Positions 1 through 5,659 are shown, counted from the stretch's first letter. The stretch: 12,336 bases of DNA from Candidatus Omnitrophota bacterium (GCA_017995695.1 JAGOIJ010000040.1:1-12336); one strand, 5' to 3'. Notes: a model not told the origin generated them from the sequence alone. Numbers and translations are program-made.

Positions 1-1
1 T

Positions 2-2572
2 GAGTATGGCCGCAGCTTTGATTGCGCCGGGGATGCTAGCGGTTGTGACCGCAAATGCGCTATCGCAACGATTATGATCGAGGGTAAGACCTATCCGTTC
101 GGTGGTGCGTGCAACAAATATTATAACGTGCGTTTTAACGTGGCGGGCGATATGCAGAAGAAAGATTTGGTTATTATGCGCTACCGCGAGCTCTTCCGTG
201 AATATGATTTTCAGGATAAGGAAGATTTGCCCAAGAAGACCGTCGGTCTTAATCTTTCATTTCTTACGTATAGCCTACTTCCATTATATACCACCTTTTT
301 TAGCAAATTGGGATTTCGCGTGCTCCTGCCGATAAAGGCGTTGCATGAAGGAATTAAATTCCAAGGGGCGGCTTTTTGCTATCCGGCTGCTTTGGCGCAC
401 GGCTTCTTTCTGGATCTTTTGAACAAAAAGCCCGATTATCTTTTTTTGCCGCAGGTTTCGGAACTGTATGTCGCGCACGCCATTTCTCGAGAGCCAGAGC
501 ACCAGTCGACTTGTTTTATACTTCAGGCAGAGCCGTATTATTTAAGAACCGCATTTAAAAAATATCTAACTAACCAAAAACTTATCATCCCTACCTTAAA
601 TTTTTCTCAAGGGTTTAGATCGGCAGAAAAGGATTTTGTGCGGGTAGCCAGGAGGTTAGGTGTAAAAAAGAAAGATGCCGTTATCGCTTATACGCAAGCC
701 TGCGATGCCCAGGATGATTTCACGCAGCGATTGAAAAAAGCAGGCCGAGAGCTCTTGCGTACGCTGCAGGACAATCCCGATGATATCGCTATAGTAATCT
801 TTGGCAGGCCGTATAACGCATTCTGCCCAGATATGAACATGGGTATTCCTAATAAATTCGCTACACGCGGCATCCATGTTATATCTTTTGACTTGTTGCC
901 CTATGAGTCGCAGGATTACCAGGGCCCTGTGGAGCTTTATAACAAAAACTTGACGTGGGCTTTTGGTCAAATGATTATGAAGGCCGCAAGTTTTACTCAG
1001 TTGCACAAACAACTATTCGGCGTCTTTATCACGAATTTCAGTTGCGGTCCGGATTCATTCCTGCTCTCTTATTTCCGGGAGGTCATGAAGGACAAGCCTT
1101 CGTTGACCATAGAGATCGACAGCCATACTGCCGATGCCGGAGTGAATACGCGCATTGAAGCATTTTTGGATATTGTGCAACGCTACCGTCATTTAAAGAG
1201 GCATGCAATACAAAGTCACGGTTCACTGACTAAGGGATTCCAGCCAGCACAGGTTACCTATCATAGCAAGAAAGCCAAGATCGTAAGTTCAGAGGGAAAG
1301 AGATATTCATTATTTGATCCTCGAGTGCATCTTTTGATTCCATCGATGGGTGACCTGGGAACAGAAATATTGACCGCGGTATTCAATCGCGTAGGAGTGC
1401 GCGCCACAGCTATGTCTGTCCCTGATCACGATGTCTTAAAATGGGGTAGGGCGTATTCAAGCGGAAAAGAATGTCTGCCGCTTATTTTAACCTGCGGTAG
1501 TCTGATGCAGCACCTTCAAATGCGCCGGGATGAGGAGGAGGTTATTCTTTATTTTATGCCGACCGTTGGCGGTAATTGCCGATTTTCGCAATACAATGTT
1601 TTCCTCCAGAATCTTATCAATAAACATCATCTGCGCAATGTCGCTCTTTTTTCTCTTACGAGCGAGAATAGCTATCTGGGATTAGGCAGCCGTTTTGCGG
1701 TGACCGTCCTTAAAGCAGCAGTGATCTCTGATGCTATGGATGATATTCGTAATACCTTATGCGTCTTAGCTCAAGATAAGGAATATGCGCTTTCTGTATT
1801 TAATGCGCAGTGGAGCAGCATTATTCAGGCTTTTCGTTCGGGTAGTGGTCTGGAGATTGAAAGAAATCTGCGACATGCTTCAAGAATGTTTAGAAAGATT
1901 GCCTTACGCTATCCATTGCATGAGGCAAAGTTTGTTTCGTTGCTCGGTGAAATATTTATCAGAAAAGAGGTTTTTTCCCGCCAATCGGTTGTTGATTTCT
2001 TGCAAAAGAAAGAATTTATCGTTCGCACAGCTCCTGTTTTGGAATGGCTTTATTATGTGGATTACCTCGTCAAAAAGAGGATTATTGCAACCAAGACTGA
2101 TTTTAAATCCAAGACAGAGATGTTTATCAAGCATTCCCTCCAACATGTCTTTGAGCGGCAGATTAAAGGAATACTTGCGCAATCCGGGGTATATGCTTAT
2201 CATCCCATAGATATCAAGAAGCTGGTAAGGTATGGCAAAGATCTGGTGCCTTTAAAGCTTACTGGTGAGCCAATCATTGTTATCGGTTCTGCGCTTTCCG
2301 AGATCCTGCATTCCATCTGCGGCGTTGTATCTATAGGGCCTTTTAACTGTTTGCCCACCCGCGTTACCGAAGCAGTCCTTTCAAGAGAGATGACTATGGA
2401 GAGAAAACGCGCGATTGAAAAAAACAAAGAAGACACATTCCCTTCATTGTCCGGCTTGCCCTTTCTTTCCGTTGAAGTGGATGGGAATCCTTTGTCCGGG
2501 TTGAGCGAAGCTCGCCTGGAGGCTTTTTGTCTGCAAGCGGAAAAGTTGCACAAGCTGATGCGGTTTCGCTAA
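2..2572 (+). CDS. Giant acyl-CoA dehydratase activase-like protein, C-terminal part (DUF2229), 5' partial
   Basis: The reading frame is open from base 2, so the gene begins before the window; the ATG at 74 is internal. 856 residues are visible. The first 40 hold a Cys-rich stretch (visible C8, C15, C19, C37) with GCDRKC and the FGGACNKY motif, typical of the linker between the BcrA/BadF-type ATPase domains and the DUF2229 region in very large 2-hydroxyacyl-CoA dehydratase activase proteins. Further on are FGRPYN with NMGIPNKFA, then FSCGPDSF, DSHTADAG and TRIEAF, and later GKECLPL and GGNCRFSQY, all conserved blocks of this family. The classical small activases are ATP-driven [4Fe-4S] electron donors to radical dehydratases; the role of the giant forms is not established. 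The conserved cysteines suggest Fe-S binding (inference). No dehydratase gene is visible nearby. The gene ends at TAA 2570-2572 with no obvious intrinsic terminator. Confidence 0.85.
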   Translation, partial: EYGRSFDCAGDASGCDRKCAIATIMIEGKTYPFGGACNKYYNVRFNVAGDMQKKDLVIMRYRELFREYDFQDKEDLPKKTVGLNLSFLTYSLLPLYTTFFSKLGFRVLLPIKALHEGIKFQGAAFCYPAALAHGFFLDLLNKKPDYLFLPQVSELYVAHAISREPEHQSTCFILQAEPYYLRTAFKKYLTNQKLIIPTLNFSQGFRSAEKDFVRVARRLGVKKKDAVIAYTQACDAQDDFTQRLKKAGRELLRTLQDNPDDIAIVIFGRPYNAFCPDMNMGIPNKFATRGIHVISFDLLPYESQDYQGPVELYNKNLTWAFGQMIMKAASFTQLHKQLFGVFITNFSCGPDSFLLSYFREVMKDKPSLTIEIDSHTADAGVNTRIEAFLDIVQRYRHLKRHAIQSHGSLTKGFQPAQVTYHSKKAKIVSSEGKRYSLFDPRVHLLIPSMGDLGTEILTAVFNRVGVRATAMSVPDHDVLKWGRAYSSGKECLPLILTCGSLMQHLQMRRDEEEVILYFMPTVGGNCRFSQYNVFLQNLINKHHLRNVALFSLTSENSYLGLGSRFAVTVLKAAVISDAMDDIRNTLCVLAQDKEYALSVFNAQWSSIIQAFRSGSGLEIERNLRHASRMFRKIALRYPLHEAKFVSLLGEIFIRKEVFSRQSVVDFLQKKEFIVRTAPVLEWLYYVDYLVKKRIIATKTDFKSKTEMFIKHSLQHVFERQIKGILAQSGVYAYHPIDIKKLVRYGKDLVPLKLTGEPIIVIGSALSEILHSICGVVSIGPFNCLPTRVTEAVLSREMTMERKRAIEKNKEDTFPSLSGLPFLSVEVDGNPLSGLSEARLEAFCLQAEKLHKLMRFR

Positions 2573-2598
2573 AGGATTGCCTTTCTCATCGGATTTCG

Positions 2599-2626
2599 TT
2601 GATAATTTCTATAGTTGGGCTATAAT
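2599..2626 (+). promoter_or_regulatory. Sigma70-type promoter
   Basis: TTGATA (2599-2604) and a perfect TATAAT (2621-2626) are separated by 16 bases. It lies directly downstream of the activase gene and about 77 bases before the ATG of the broken DUF6132-like gene, so it probably drove that gene and the small genes after it. An AT-rich 7-bp inverted repeat (AAATTAG/CTAATTT, 2639-2658) sits just after the predicted transcription start. Confidence 0.6.
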
Positions 2627-2702
2627 GAAAGCGATGCAAAATTAGAGATAGCTAATTTCTTAGATAAAGAAGTATATAGCGTAGAAGGTTTTTGAGCATA
2701 GT

Positions 2703-2883
2703 ATGAGTAAAAATGTTACCGTGATGAAGATAATCTTAGGCATAGTAATAGGCGCAGGTATTGGTTTTGGGTTAGGATATCTAGGAAAATGTACTTTGAG
2801 GGATTTGTCCGCTGACTAGAAATCCCTGGATAAGCACTATTATCGGCGCGTTGTTCGGTTTGGTGCTTTCCATCAATAAGTAG
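2703..2883 (+). pseudogene. DUF6132-like small membrane protein, frameshifted
   Basis: Frame 1 from ATG 2703 encodes a hydrophobic, glycine-rich helix (MKIILGIVIGAGIGFGLGYL, from residue 8) followed by GKCT, then runs out of frame to TAG 2817. In the next frame, from about 2800 to TAG 2881-2883, the sequence resumes with GICPLTRNPW and a second hydrophobic helix ending LVLSINK. Joined, the product is about 60 aa with two TM helices around C-T-L-G-I-C-P, which fits the CxxGxCP signature I recall for DUF6132-type proteins, often found with rhodanese or sulfur genes. Removing A2799 alone restores the frame and puts the conserved Gly in place. It could be a true pseudogene, an assembly error or, less likely, a programmed +1 shift. 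The family name is from memory. Confidence 0.7.
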
Positions 2884-2910
2884 CGTCTTGTGTGGTAACA
2901 AGGTATGGTT

Positions 2911-3330
2911 ATGCAGACAAAAACTTGCAATAACTGTAAAGAATTAAAAAGGTGCCAGGAAAGCCGTGCATCGTTATTATTTTTTATTATTGGCATGATC
3001 GCGACAATAGCCATACGCGCGGTTACCGTTTTAGCGCATCTTAATCCTATCTATGGAGAGATTGCTTGGTATATAGGAGTGTTTGGATTTTTTATTTTCT
3101 TTGTGTACAAATACAAAGTGGATCAAGCGCGCTACCGTCTCATTGTCCAACGTAAACTCATGGATACGGTTGCCGAAGGCAAAACGATATCCGATGATGA
3201 TCGGGAACTAATCGGCTCAATACTGTGCGCGTTGAGTTCAAACAAAGATAGGATCAATTATTTTTTAATTTTTGTATCTTCTGCGCTTGCTATACTCATT
3301 GCGGTTTATTTTGATTTTATGAAGCGCTAA
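2911..3330 (+). CDS. Uncharacterised membrane protein with N-terminal Cys cluster
   Basis: 139 aa; family not recognised. The N-terminus carries C6, C9 and C15 (C-x2-C-x5-C), which could bind a metal or form a disulfide. Three hydrophobic segments are visible: about residues 21-43, 50-67 and 116-134. Between the second and third is a charged loop of about 48 residues (VDQARYR to NKDR). The loop holds DDDREL, predicted cytoplasmic or periplasmic depending on topology. I place the start at ATG 2911 rather than ATG 2905, because the AAGG at about 2900-2903 is 7 bases from 2911 and touches 2905. The gene lies 27 bases after the broken DUF6132-like gene and may share its promoter. No function can be given. 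Confidence 0.7.
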   Translation: MQTKTCNNCKELKRCQESRASLLFFIIGMIATIAIRAVTVLAHLNPIYGEIAWYIGVFGFFIFFVYKYKVDQARYRLIVQRKLMDTVAEGKTISDDDRELIGSILCALSSNKDRINYFLIFVSSALAILIAVYFDFMKR

Positions 3331-3384
3331 GTGACAGTGACGTGGTGTCCAGTAGGTTGAGCATTTAACATTACGGAGTATTAT

Positions 3385-3543
3385 ATGCCCAGAGATAATT
3401 ATTCATATAAGAAATACCAGAAAGAATTAGCTAGAAAAAAGAAGGCTGAAGAAAAACAGCAAAGAAAACTAGAGAAAAAAGCGCTTGAGGCAAAGTCCCC
3501 AGAAGCTGGGTCAATTTCTTCTGATTCGCCGGTCTCAAGCTAA
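3385..3543 (+). CDS. Small highly charged coiled protein (52 aa)
   Basis: ATG 3385 has GGAG (about 3375-3378) at good spacing; TAA is at 3541-3543. The product starts MPRDNYSYKKYQKELARKKK, continues as Lys/Glu/Gln-rich helix to about residue 36, and ends in a Ser-rich tail. I recall similar small MPRxNYSxKKxQKELA proteins in other Gram-negative genomes, annotated as hypothetical. The Lys/Glu pattern suggests a single charged helix, possibly RNA- or ribosome-associated; this is inference only. It follows the three-TM membrane protein by 54 bases. The clean ribosome binding site and family-like N-terminus support it as real. Confidence 0.65.
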   Translation: MPRDNYSYKKYQKELARKKKAEEKQQRKLEKKALEAKSPEAGSISSDSPVSS

Positions 3544-3551
3544 AGTATTGC

Positions 3552-3579
3552 TTGCAATCTTTGCAAAAAGCACTATAGT
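3552..3579 (+). promoter_or_regulatory. Possible promoter of the zinc-ribbon gene
   Basis: TTGCAA (3552-3557) and TATAGT (3574-3579) have a 16-base spacer, just after the stop of the charged 52-aa gene. The predicted start near 3586 leaves a leader of about 160 nt before the zinc-ribbon ATG at 3747. That leader contains an imperfect hairpin at 3613-3636 (CCTCAA/TTGAGG extended by CCT/AGG) and a GC hairpin at 3723-3736 next to the ribosome binding site. Confidence 0.4.
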
Positions 3580-3746
3580 CATAGATAAGAGATGAGTTGT
3601 TGTTGGAAGTGCCCTCAACCTATTGGAGGATTGAGGTTCGTTGTTGTGAAACATCCGAGCCAAAAGGCAGGCCGCGTTGCATGATTGTTGGGCGTTAGTT
3701 TGCTTGGAGTTGTGGTTCGGCGTGCGCGTATGCGCAAGGAGGAAAC

Positions 3747-3908
3747 ATGGGGTTCCAGGGTGGTGGTGGATTCGGCGGGCCGCGGGAGATGCATAAAGCT
3801 GTTTGTTCAGAGTGTAAAAAAGAGTGCGAAGTTCCTTTTAAGCCAAGAGACGACCGTCCAATTTACTGCAAAGAATGCTATTCTAAGCGTAAGAACGAAG
3901 GCCGCTAG
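3747..3908 (+). CDS. CxxC-x17-CxxC zinc-ribbon protein (53 aa)
   Basis: ATG 3747 follows a perfect AAGGAGG (3736-3742) by four bases; TAG is at 3906-3908. The protein opens with a Gly-rich stretch (residues 4-11) and then carries CSEC (20-23) and CKEC (41-44) separated by exactly 17 residues, plus an extra Cys27. The segment VPFKPRDDRPIYC matches the small zinc-ribbon family described by the CxxC-x17-CxxC signature. Four cysteines in two knuckles imply one structural zinc; the fold is typical of nucleic-acid or RNA-polymerase-associated proteins, but the exact role is unknown. Neighbours are a cold-shock gene and an RNA-binding operon, which suggests an RNA-related job (inference). A longer overlapping frame at 3685-3915 is an out-of-frame shadow. 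Confidence 0.85.
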   Translation: MGFQGGGGFGGPREMHKAVCSECKKECEVPFKPRDDRPIYCKECYSKRKNEGR

Positions 3909-3916
3909 AGAATGAG

Positions 3917-3951
3917 ATGGGGACGTCCTATGCGTTAAGGGGTGTCCCCAT
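3917..3951 (+). other. Hairpin between the zinc-ribbon gene and the csp promoters
   Basis: ATGGGGAC (3917-3924) pairs perfectly with GTCCCCAT (3944-3951), leaving a 19-base loop. There is no U-tract, and the 3' arm runs directly into the TTGACA of the next promoter. It may act as a weak or factor-dependent transcript end, or as a 3' stabilising hairpin. The stem also contains the 8-bp palindrome GGACGTCC (3921-3928). Confidence 0.4.
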
Positions 3952-3979
3952 TGACAGTTCGTTGCCGCATAATTATTAT
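3951..3979 (+). promoter_or_regulatory. Promoter 1 upstream of csp leader
   Basis: A perfect TTGACA (3951-3956) and TATTAT (3974-3979) have a 17-base spacer. It stands in tandem with a second promoter 31 bases downstream. Both would transcribe the long structured leader of the cold-shock gene. Confidence 0.55.
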
Positions 3980-3981
3980 CC

Positions 3982-4009
3982 TTGACTTATAAGGAAAATA
4001 TGGTACAAT
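3982..4009 (+). promoter_or_regulatory. Promoter 2 (extended -10) upstream of csp leader
   Basis: TTGACT (3982-3987) and TACAAT (4004-4009) have a 16-base spacer, with TGG immediately before the -10 (an extended -10). The csoR promoter has the same TATGG-TATAAT layout. The predicted start is near 4016, giving a 210-nt leader before the csp ATG. Confidence 0.6.
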
Positions 4010-4015
4010 GAATTT

Positions 4016-4190
4016 GTAGTGAAAAGATTAGAAGTCTGAGGCCGCAAGGAGTAGGAAAACTAACCTTGCGGTTTTTTGTTGCAAGGCAACACGCCAGACC
4101 TATCGCAGGTTTGGGTGGAGCGTCATTGTTTGCCCCGTTAGAGGTAAGAGGATCTATCAGGTAAAAGTGATGCAGACTTCTGACGGGTTT
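4016..4190 (+). ncRNA. Candidate structured RNA or leader of the cold-shock gene
   Basis: The stretch between the promoters and csp can fold into a compact multibranched RNA. The closing helix pairs 4030-4038 with 4173-4181 (AGAAGTCTG/CAGACTTCT, 9 bp, extendable by two). Inside are hairpins 4042-4049/4064-4071 (8 bp), 4078-4082/4086-4090 (5 bp) and 4094-4101/4107-4114 (8 bp with one G-U). A further helix, 4121-4126/4167-4172 (6 bp with two G-U), abuts the closing helix, and 4129-4134/4160-4165 stacks inside it. All helices are compatible in one nested fold. It matches no RNA I can name; it lacks the signatures of tmRNA, SRP RNA, RNase P or common riboswitches. It may be an independent small RNA or a cis-acting cold-responsive leader; E. 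coli cspA has a thermosensing leader of about 160 nt. Confidence 0.5.
4042..4077 (+). terminator. Terminator-like hairpin inside the csp leader (possible attenuator)
   Basis: CCGCAAGG (4042-4049) pairs with CCTTGCGG (4064-4071); TAG/CTA extends the helix inside around a GAAAA loop. Six T residues follow at 4072-4077. It has the form of an intrinsic terminator but lies about 26 nt after the predicted transcription start and 150 nt before csp, so read-through would have to be controlled or frequent. Confidence 0.55.
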
Positions 4191-4193
4191 TAC

Positions 4194-4199
4194 TATAAT
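4194..4199 (+). promoter_or_regulatory. Possible internal -10 box close to csp
   Basis: A perfect TATAAT lies 26 bases before the csp ATG. The region 17 bases upstream (TGCAGA, 4171-4176) is a poor -35. If used, it would give a short-leader csp transcript that bypasses the terminator-like hairpin. Confidence 0.25.
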
Positions 4200-4225
4200 T
4201 CTTCAAGAAAAGGAGGTAGCAAACA

Positions 4226-4426
4226 ATGGTTAAAGGAACAGTAAAGTGGTTCAGTGATCAAAAAGGTTATGGATTTATTACGCCCGAAAATGGTAAGGAT
4301 GTGTTTGTCCATCATTCATCGATTCAGGGTGAAGGATATAAGTCTTTAGCTGAAGGCCAGCAAGTCGAATTTGAAATCGAACAAGGCCCTAAAGGCGAAC
4401 AGGCGACCAAGGTCGTCAAGTTATAA
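4226..4426 (+). CDS. csp: Cold-shock domain protein (CspA family)
   Basis: 66 aa, the usual length for a stand-alone cold-shock domain. It starts MVKGTVKWF and carries the RNP1-like KGYGFI (residues 13-18) and RNP2-like VFVHHS (27-32) that line the single-stranded nucleic acid surface, then the acidic EGQQVEFEIEQGPKG block and the closing ATKVVKL. Such proteins bind single-stranded RNA and DNA and act as RNA chaperones in the cytoplasm. The start is fixed by AAAGGAGG (about 4209-4216) 9 bases upstream. The gene is monocistronic: it has its own promoters and long leader on one side and a strong terminator (4440-4487) on the other. Regulation through the leader is likely, as in E. coli cspA, but here the sequence is different and the mechanism is inferred. 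Confidence 0.97.
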   Translation: MVKGTVKWFSDQKGYGFITPENGKDVFVHHSSIQGEGYKSLAEGQQVEFEIEQGPKGEQATKVVKL

Positions 4427-4439
4427 CCTTAGGAAGTGC

Positions 4440-4487
4440 ATGGGGCCCGGTGCTGTTATAGCGCCGAGCCCCATTTTTTATTTTTTT
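4440..4487 (+). terminator. Intrinsic terminator after csp
   Basis: ATGGGGC (4440-4446) pairs with GCCCCAT (4468-4474); the inner GG-GCT/AGC-CC extends the stem around GTTAT. Runs of six and seven T residues follow, split by one A. It starts 13 bases after the csp stop. Confidence 0.9.
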
Positions 4488-4565
4488 AGATGCGCAAGGA
4501 TATTTGCGAATACAGAATAGGAAGCTATGCAGTATACATTGGCGCGGGCAAAAAGGAGAAACAAC

Positions 4566-4703
4566 ATGAATAGCTGCACACGATGCGGGGAGAAAATGTC
4601 ACATAATTATCTGGTGGCGATACACACTATGATTCATGAGAAAAGGGAGCGACAAATAGTGTGTTTAAAGTGTAAAGATATATTAACCAAGAAGGAAGAG
4701 TAA
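4566..4703 (+). CDS. Tiny zinc-ribbon-like protein (45 aa)
   Basis: ATG 4566 is preceded by AAAAGGAG (about 4551-4558) at 7 bases; TAA is at 4701-4703. Two CxxC knuckles, C4/C7 (CTRC) and C33/C36 (CLKC), are separated by 25 residues, so one zinc ribbon is expected. The middle is Lys/Arg/His-rich (HEKRERQ), and the C-terminus is LTKKEE. It is different in spacing from the 53-aa zinc ribbon upstream. It is the first gene after the csp terminator and lies 21 bases before the RRM gene, so it probably leads that operon. No upstream promoter is convincing in 4488-4565. A nucleic-acid-binding or adapter role fits the context but is not shown by the sequence. Confidence 0.7.
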   Translation: MNSCTRCGEKMSHNYLVAIHTMIHEKRERQIVCLKCKDILTKKEE

Positions 4704-4724
4704 ACAAGGATACGGGAATACGCC

Positions 4725-5411
4725 ATGAATATTTTTGTAGGGAATTTATCGTTTGAAAGCACGGAAAGCGATGTAAAGAAGCTGTTTGAAGGGTTTGGCA
4801 ATGTCACATCGGTGGCAATCGTGATGGATAAAAGCAAACATCCTAAGTCTCGAGGGTTTGGTTTTGTAGAGATGCCGGATCAAGAACAGGCGTTGTCCGC
4901 AATAGCCTCTCTTCATGACAAGGAATTTATGGGTCGCGTCCTTAATGTCAGTCCTGCTCGTCCCAAAACAGAAGCCGAGCGGGAGAAAGAGGCAAAAAAG
5001 AAAGTTCGTGCGCAGGCTGTACTTGCAGCAGGCAAGCGACCCGGCGTAGTAAAAGAACAGAAAAGAGCTTGGAATAATTCAGTTTCTAACAAGCCAGGAA
5101 CATACCGGGGTGGTAGGCGAACGCTTAGTTATGTGAAGCGACAAGTATCGGCTGGTCCGCCGCAAGAGGTTAAGCCGTGGCGCAGGAGCCACGATAATCC
5201 GATGCGCTGGCGTAAAAGGAGTAATCAGTCGAGGCCTTGGCAAAAGCCAGAAGGCGATGTAAAGCCTTGGGTTGAAGCTAAGACAGGGAATCGGCCTTGG
5301 GATAAGCCAAGAGGTGAGTCGAAGCCTTTGGCAATGCCCGGGGCTGGTCATAAGCGTAGCGCGCGTAGCCGTTCAAAAAGCCAAAGAAGTCCGCGAAGTT
5401 ATACATCATGA
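4725..5411 (+). CDS. RRM RNA-binding protein with decapeptide-repeat and SR-like tail
   Basis: 228 aa. Residues 1-80 form one RNA recognition motif: RNP2 is IFVGNL (3-8), RNP1 is RGFGFVEM (43-50), with the aromatic residues that stack on RNA bases. A Lys/Glu-rich helix follows (82-98) and then a basic, disordered tail. In the tail, [KR]PW or a variant occurs at 150, 160 (MRW), 170, 180, 190 and 200 (KPL), an exact 10-residue period over 148-207. The last 20 residues are Arg/Ser-rich (RSARSRSKSQRS), like eukaryotic SR tails. Typical bacterial RRM proteins are about 80-110 aa with a short Gly-rich tail, so this one is long. AAGGA (4706-4710) is 14 bases from the ATG, a loose fit; the ATG is kept because the RRM begins right after it. 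The stop overlaps the next start (ATGA, 5408-5411), which suggests translational coupling to the Smr-like gene. Confidence 0.9.
   Translation: MNIFVGNLSFESTESDVKKLFEGFGNVTSVAIVMDKSKHPKSRGFGFVEMPDQEQALSAIASLHDKEFMGRVLNVSPARPKTEAEREKEAKKKVRAQAVLAAGKRPGVVKEQKRAWNNSVSNKPGTYRGGRRTLSYVKRQVSAGPPQEVKPWRRSHDNPMRWRKRSNQSRPWQKPEGDVKPWVEAKTGNRPWDKPRGESKPLAMPGAGHKRSARSRSKSQRSPRSYTS
5166..5345 (+). repeat. Six tandem 30-bp coding repeats
   Basis: Six in-frame 30-bp units encode residues 148-207 of the RRM protein. Each places a Lys/Arg-Pro-Trp motif (degenerate MRW in unit 2, KPL in unit 6) at positions 3-5 of a decapeptide. Units 3 to 5 are the most alike (RPWQKP, KPWVEA, RPWDKP). The DNA has drifted, so the protein pattern is better conserved than the bases, which argues for selection. 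Confidence 0.75.
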
Positions 5412-5656
5412 AATTAAAATTAGACGTGTATCCGGTAATCCCGGATATGGATAAGAGGCTTGCAGAGATTATCCAGAAAGCGGTGGATGGCCGCGCGAGG
5501 TTAGTGGAAATCGCCTATGGCGAGGCAGGTGAGAATATAAAGAAACGTATCCTGCATTTTCTGAACAAGAAGGAGATCCGCAAGCTTTATGCGCGACTTG
5601 AGAAAACAGAAAAAGGCTGGGGAAGGATTTATATTCATTTCCGCTGGAAAGAGTAG
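5408..5656 (+). CDS. Small Smr-domain-like protein
   Basis: 82 aa. The start ATG overlaps the RRM stop by four bases. The pattern LVEIAYGEAGENIKKRILHFL (residues 32-52) followed by IRKLYARLEK (57-66) and WGRIYIHFRWK (71-81) matches small stand-alone Smr-like proteins whose core is VEIxxGxGxGxLKKRVLxFL and which end in GRxxVHFR. The usual LDLHG entry motif is replaced by LDVYPV, and the GxGxG loop is GEAGE. Smr domains are RNA/DNA nicking modules; in E. coli SmrB cleaves mRNA at collided ribosomes. Position between an RNA-binding protein and a GGQ protein supports an mRNA or ribosome quality-control role (inference). With the altered loop, nuclease activity is uncertain. Only three bases separate it from the next gene. 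Confidence 0.6.
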   Translation: MKLKLDVYPVIPDMDKRLAEIIQKAVDGRARLVEIAYGEAGENIKKRILHFLNKKEIRKLYARLEKTEKGWGRIYIHFRWKE

Positions 5657-5659
5657 CTC

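Noticed and set aside
656..1012. Antisense open frames over the activase and other genes (for example also 1904-2203, 2200-2553, 11479-11763)
   Set aside because: These are shadows of strongly coding + strand frames, without ribosome binding sites or recognisable domains.
2797..2799. In-frame TGA (selenocysteine?) at the DUF6132 break
   Set aside because: Reading the whole gene in the downstream frame does not give the N-terminal helix, so TGA recoding alone cannot restore the protein; a frameshift is still needed.
3592..3684. 30-aa micro-ORF with CxxC (MSCCWKC start)
   Set aside because: It has only a weak AAGAG upstream, no second Cys pair and lies in a leader with hairpins; chance is more likely.
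3685..3915. 76-aa open frame over the zinc-ribbon gene
   Set aside because: It is in another frame, has no ribosome binding site at its start and lacks family features; the 53-aa frame with perfect AAGGAGG and two CxxC motifs is the real gene.
4016..4190. Assignment of the csp leader RNA to tmRNA, 6S, SRP RNA, RNase P or a common riboswitch
   Set aside because: It lacks tRNA-like ends, the rod-like 6S layout, the SRP GGAAG-type core and any riboswitch consensus I know.
4170..4244. 24-aa upstream ORF overlapping the csp start
   Set aside because: Its initiation site is weak, and its codons overlap the csp ribosome binding site and the 3' arm of the leader fold; nothing marks it as coding.
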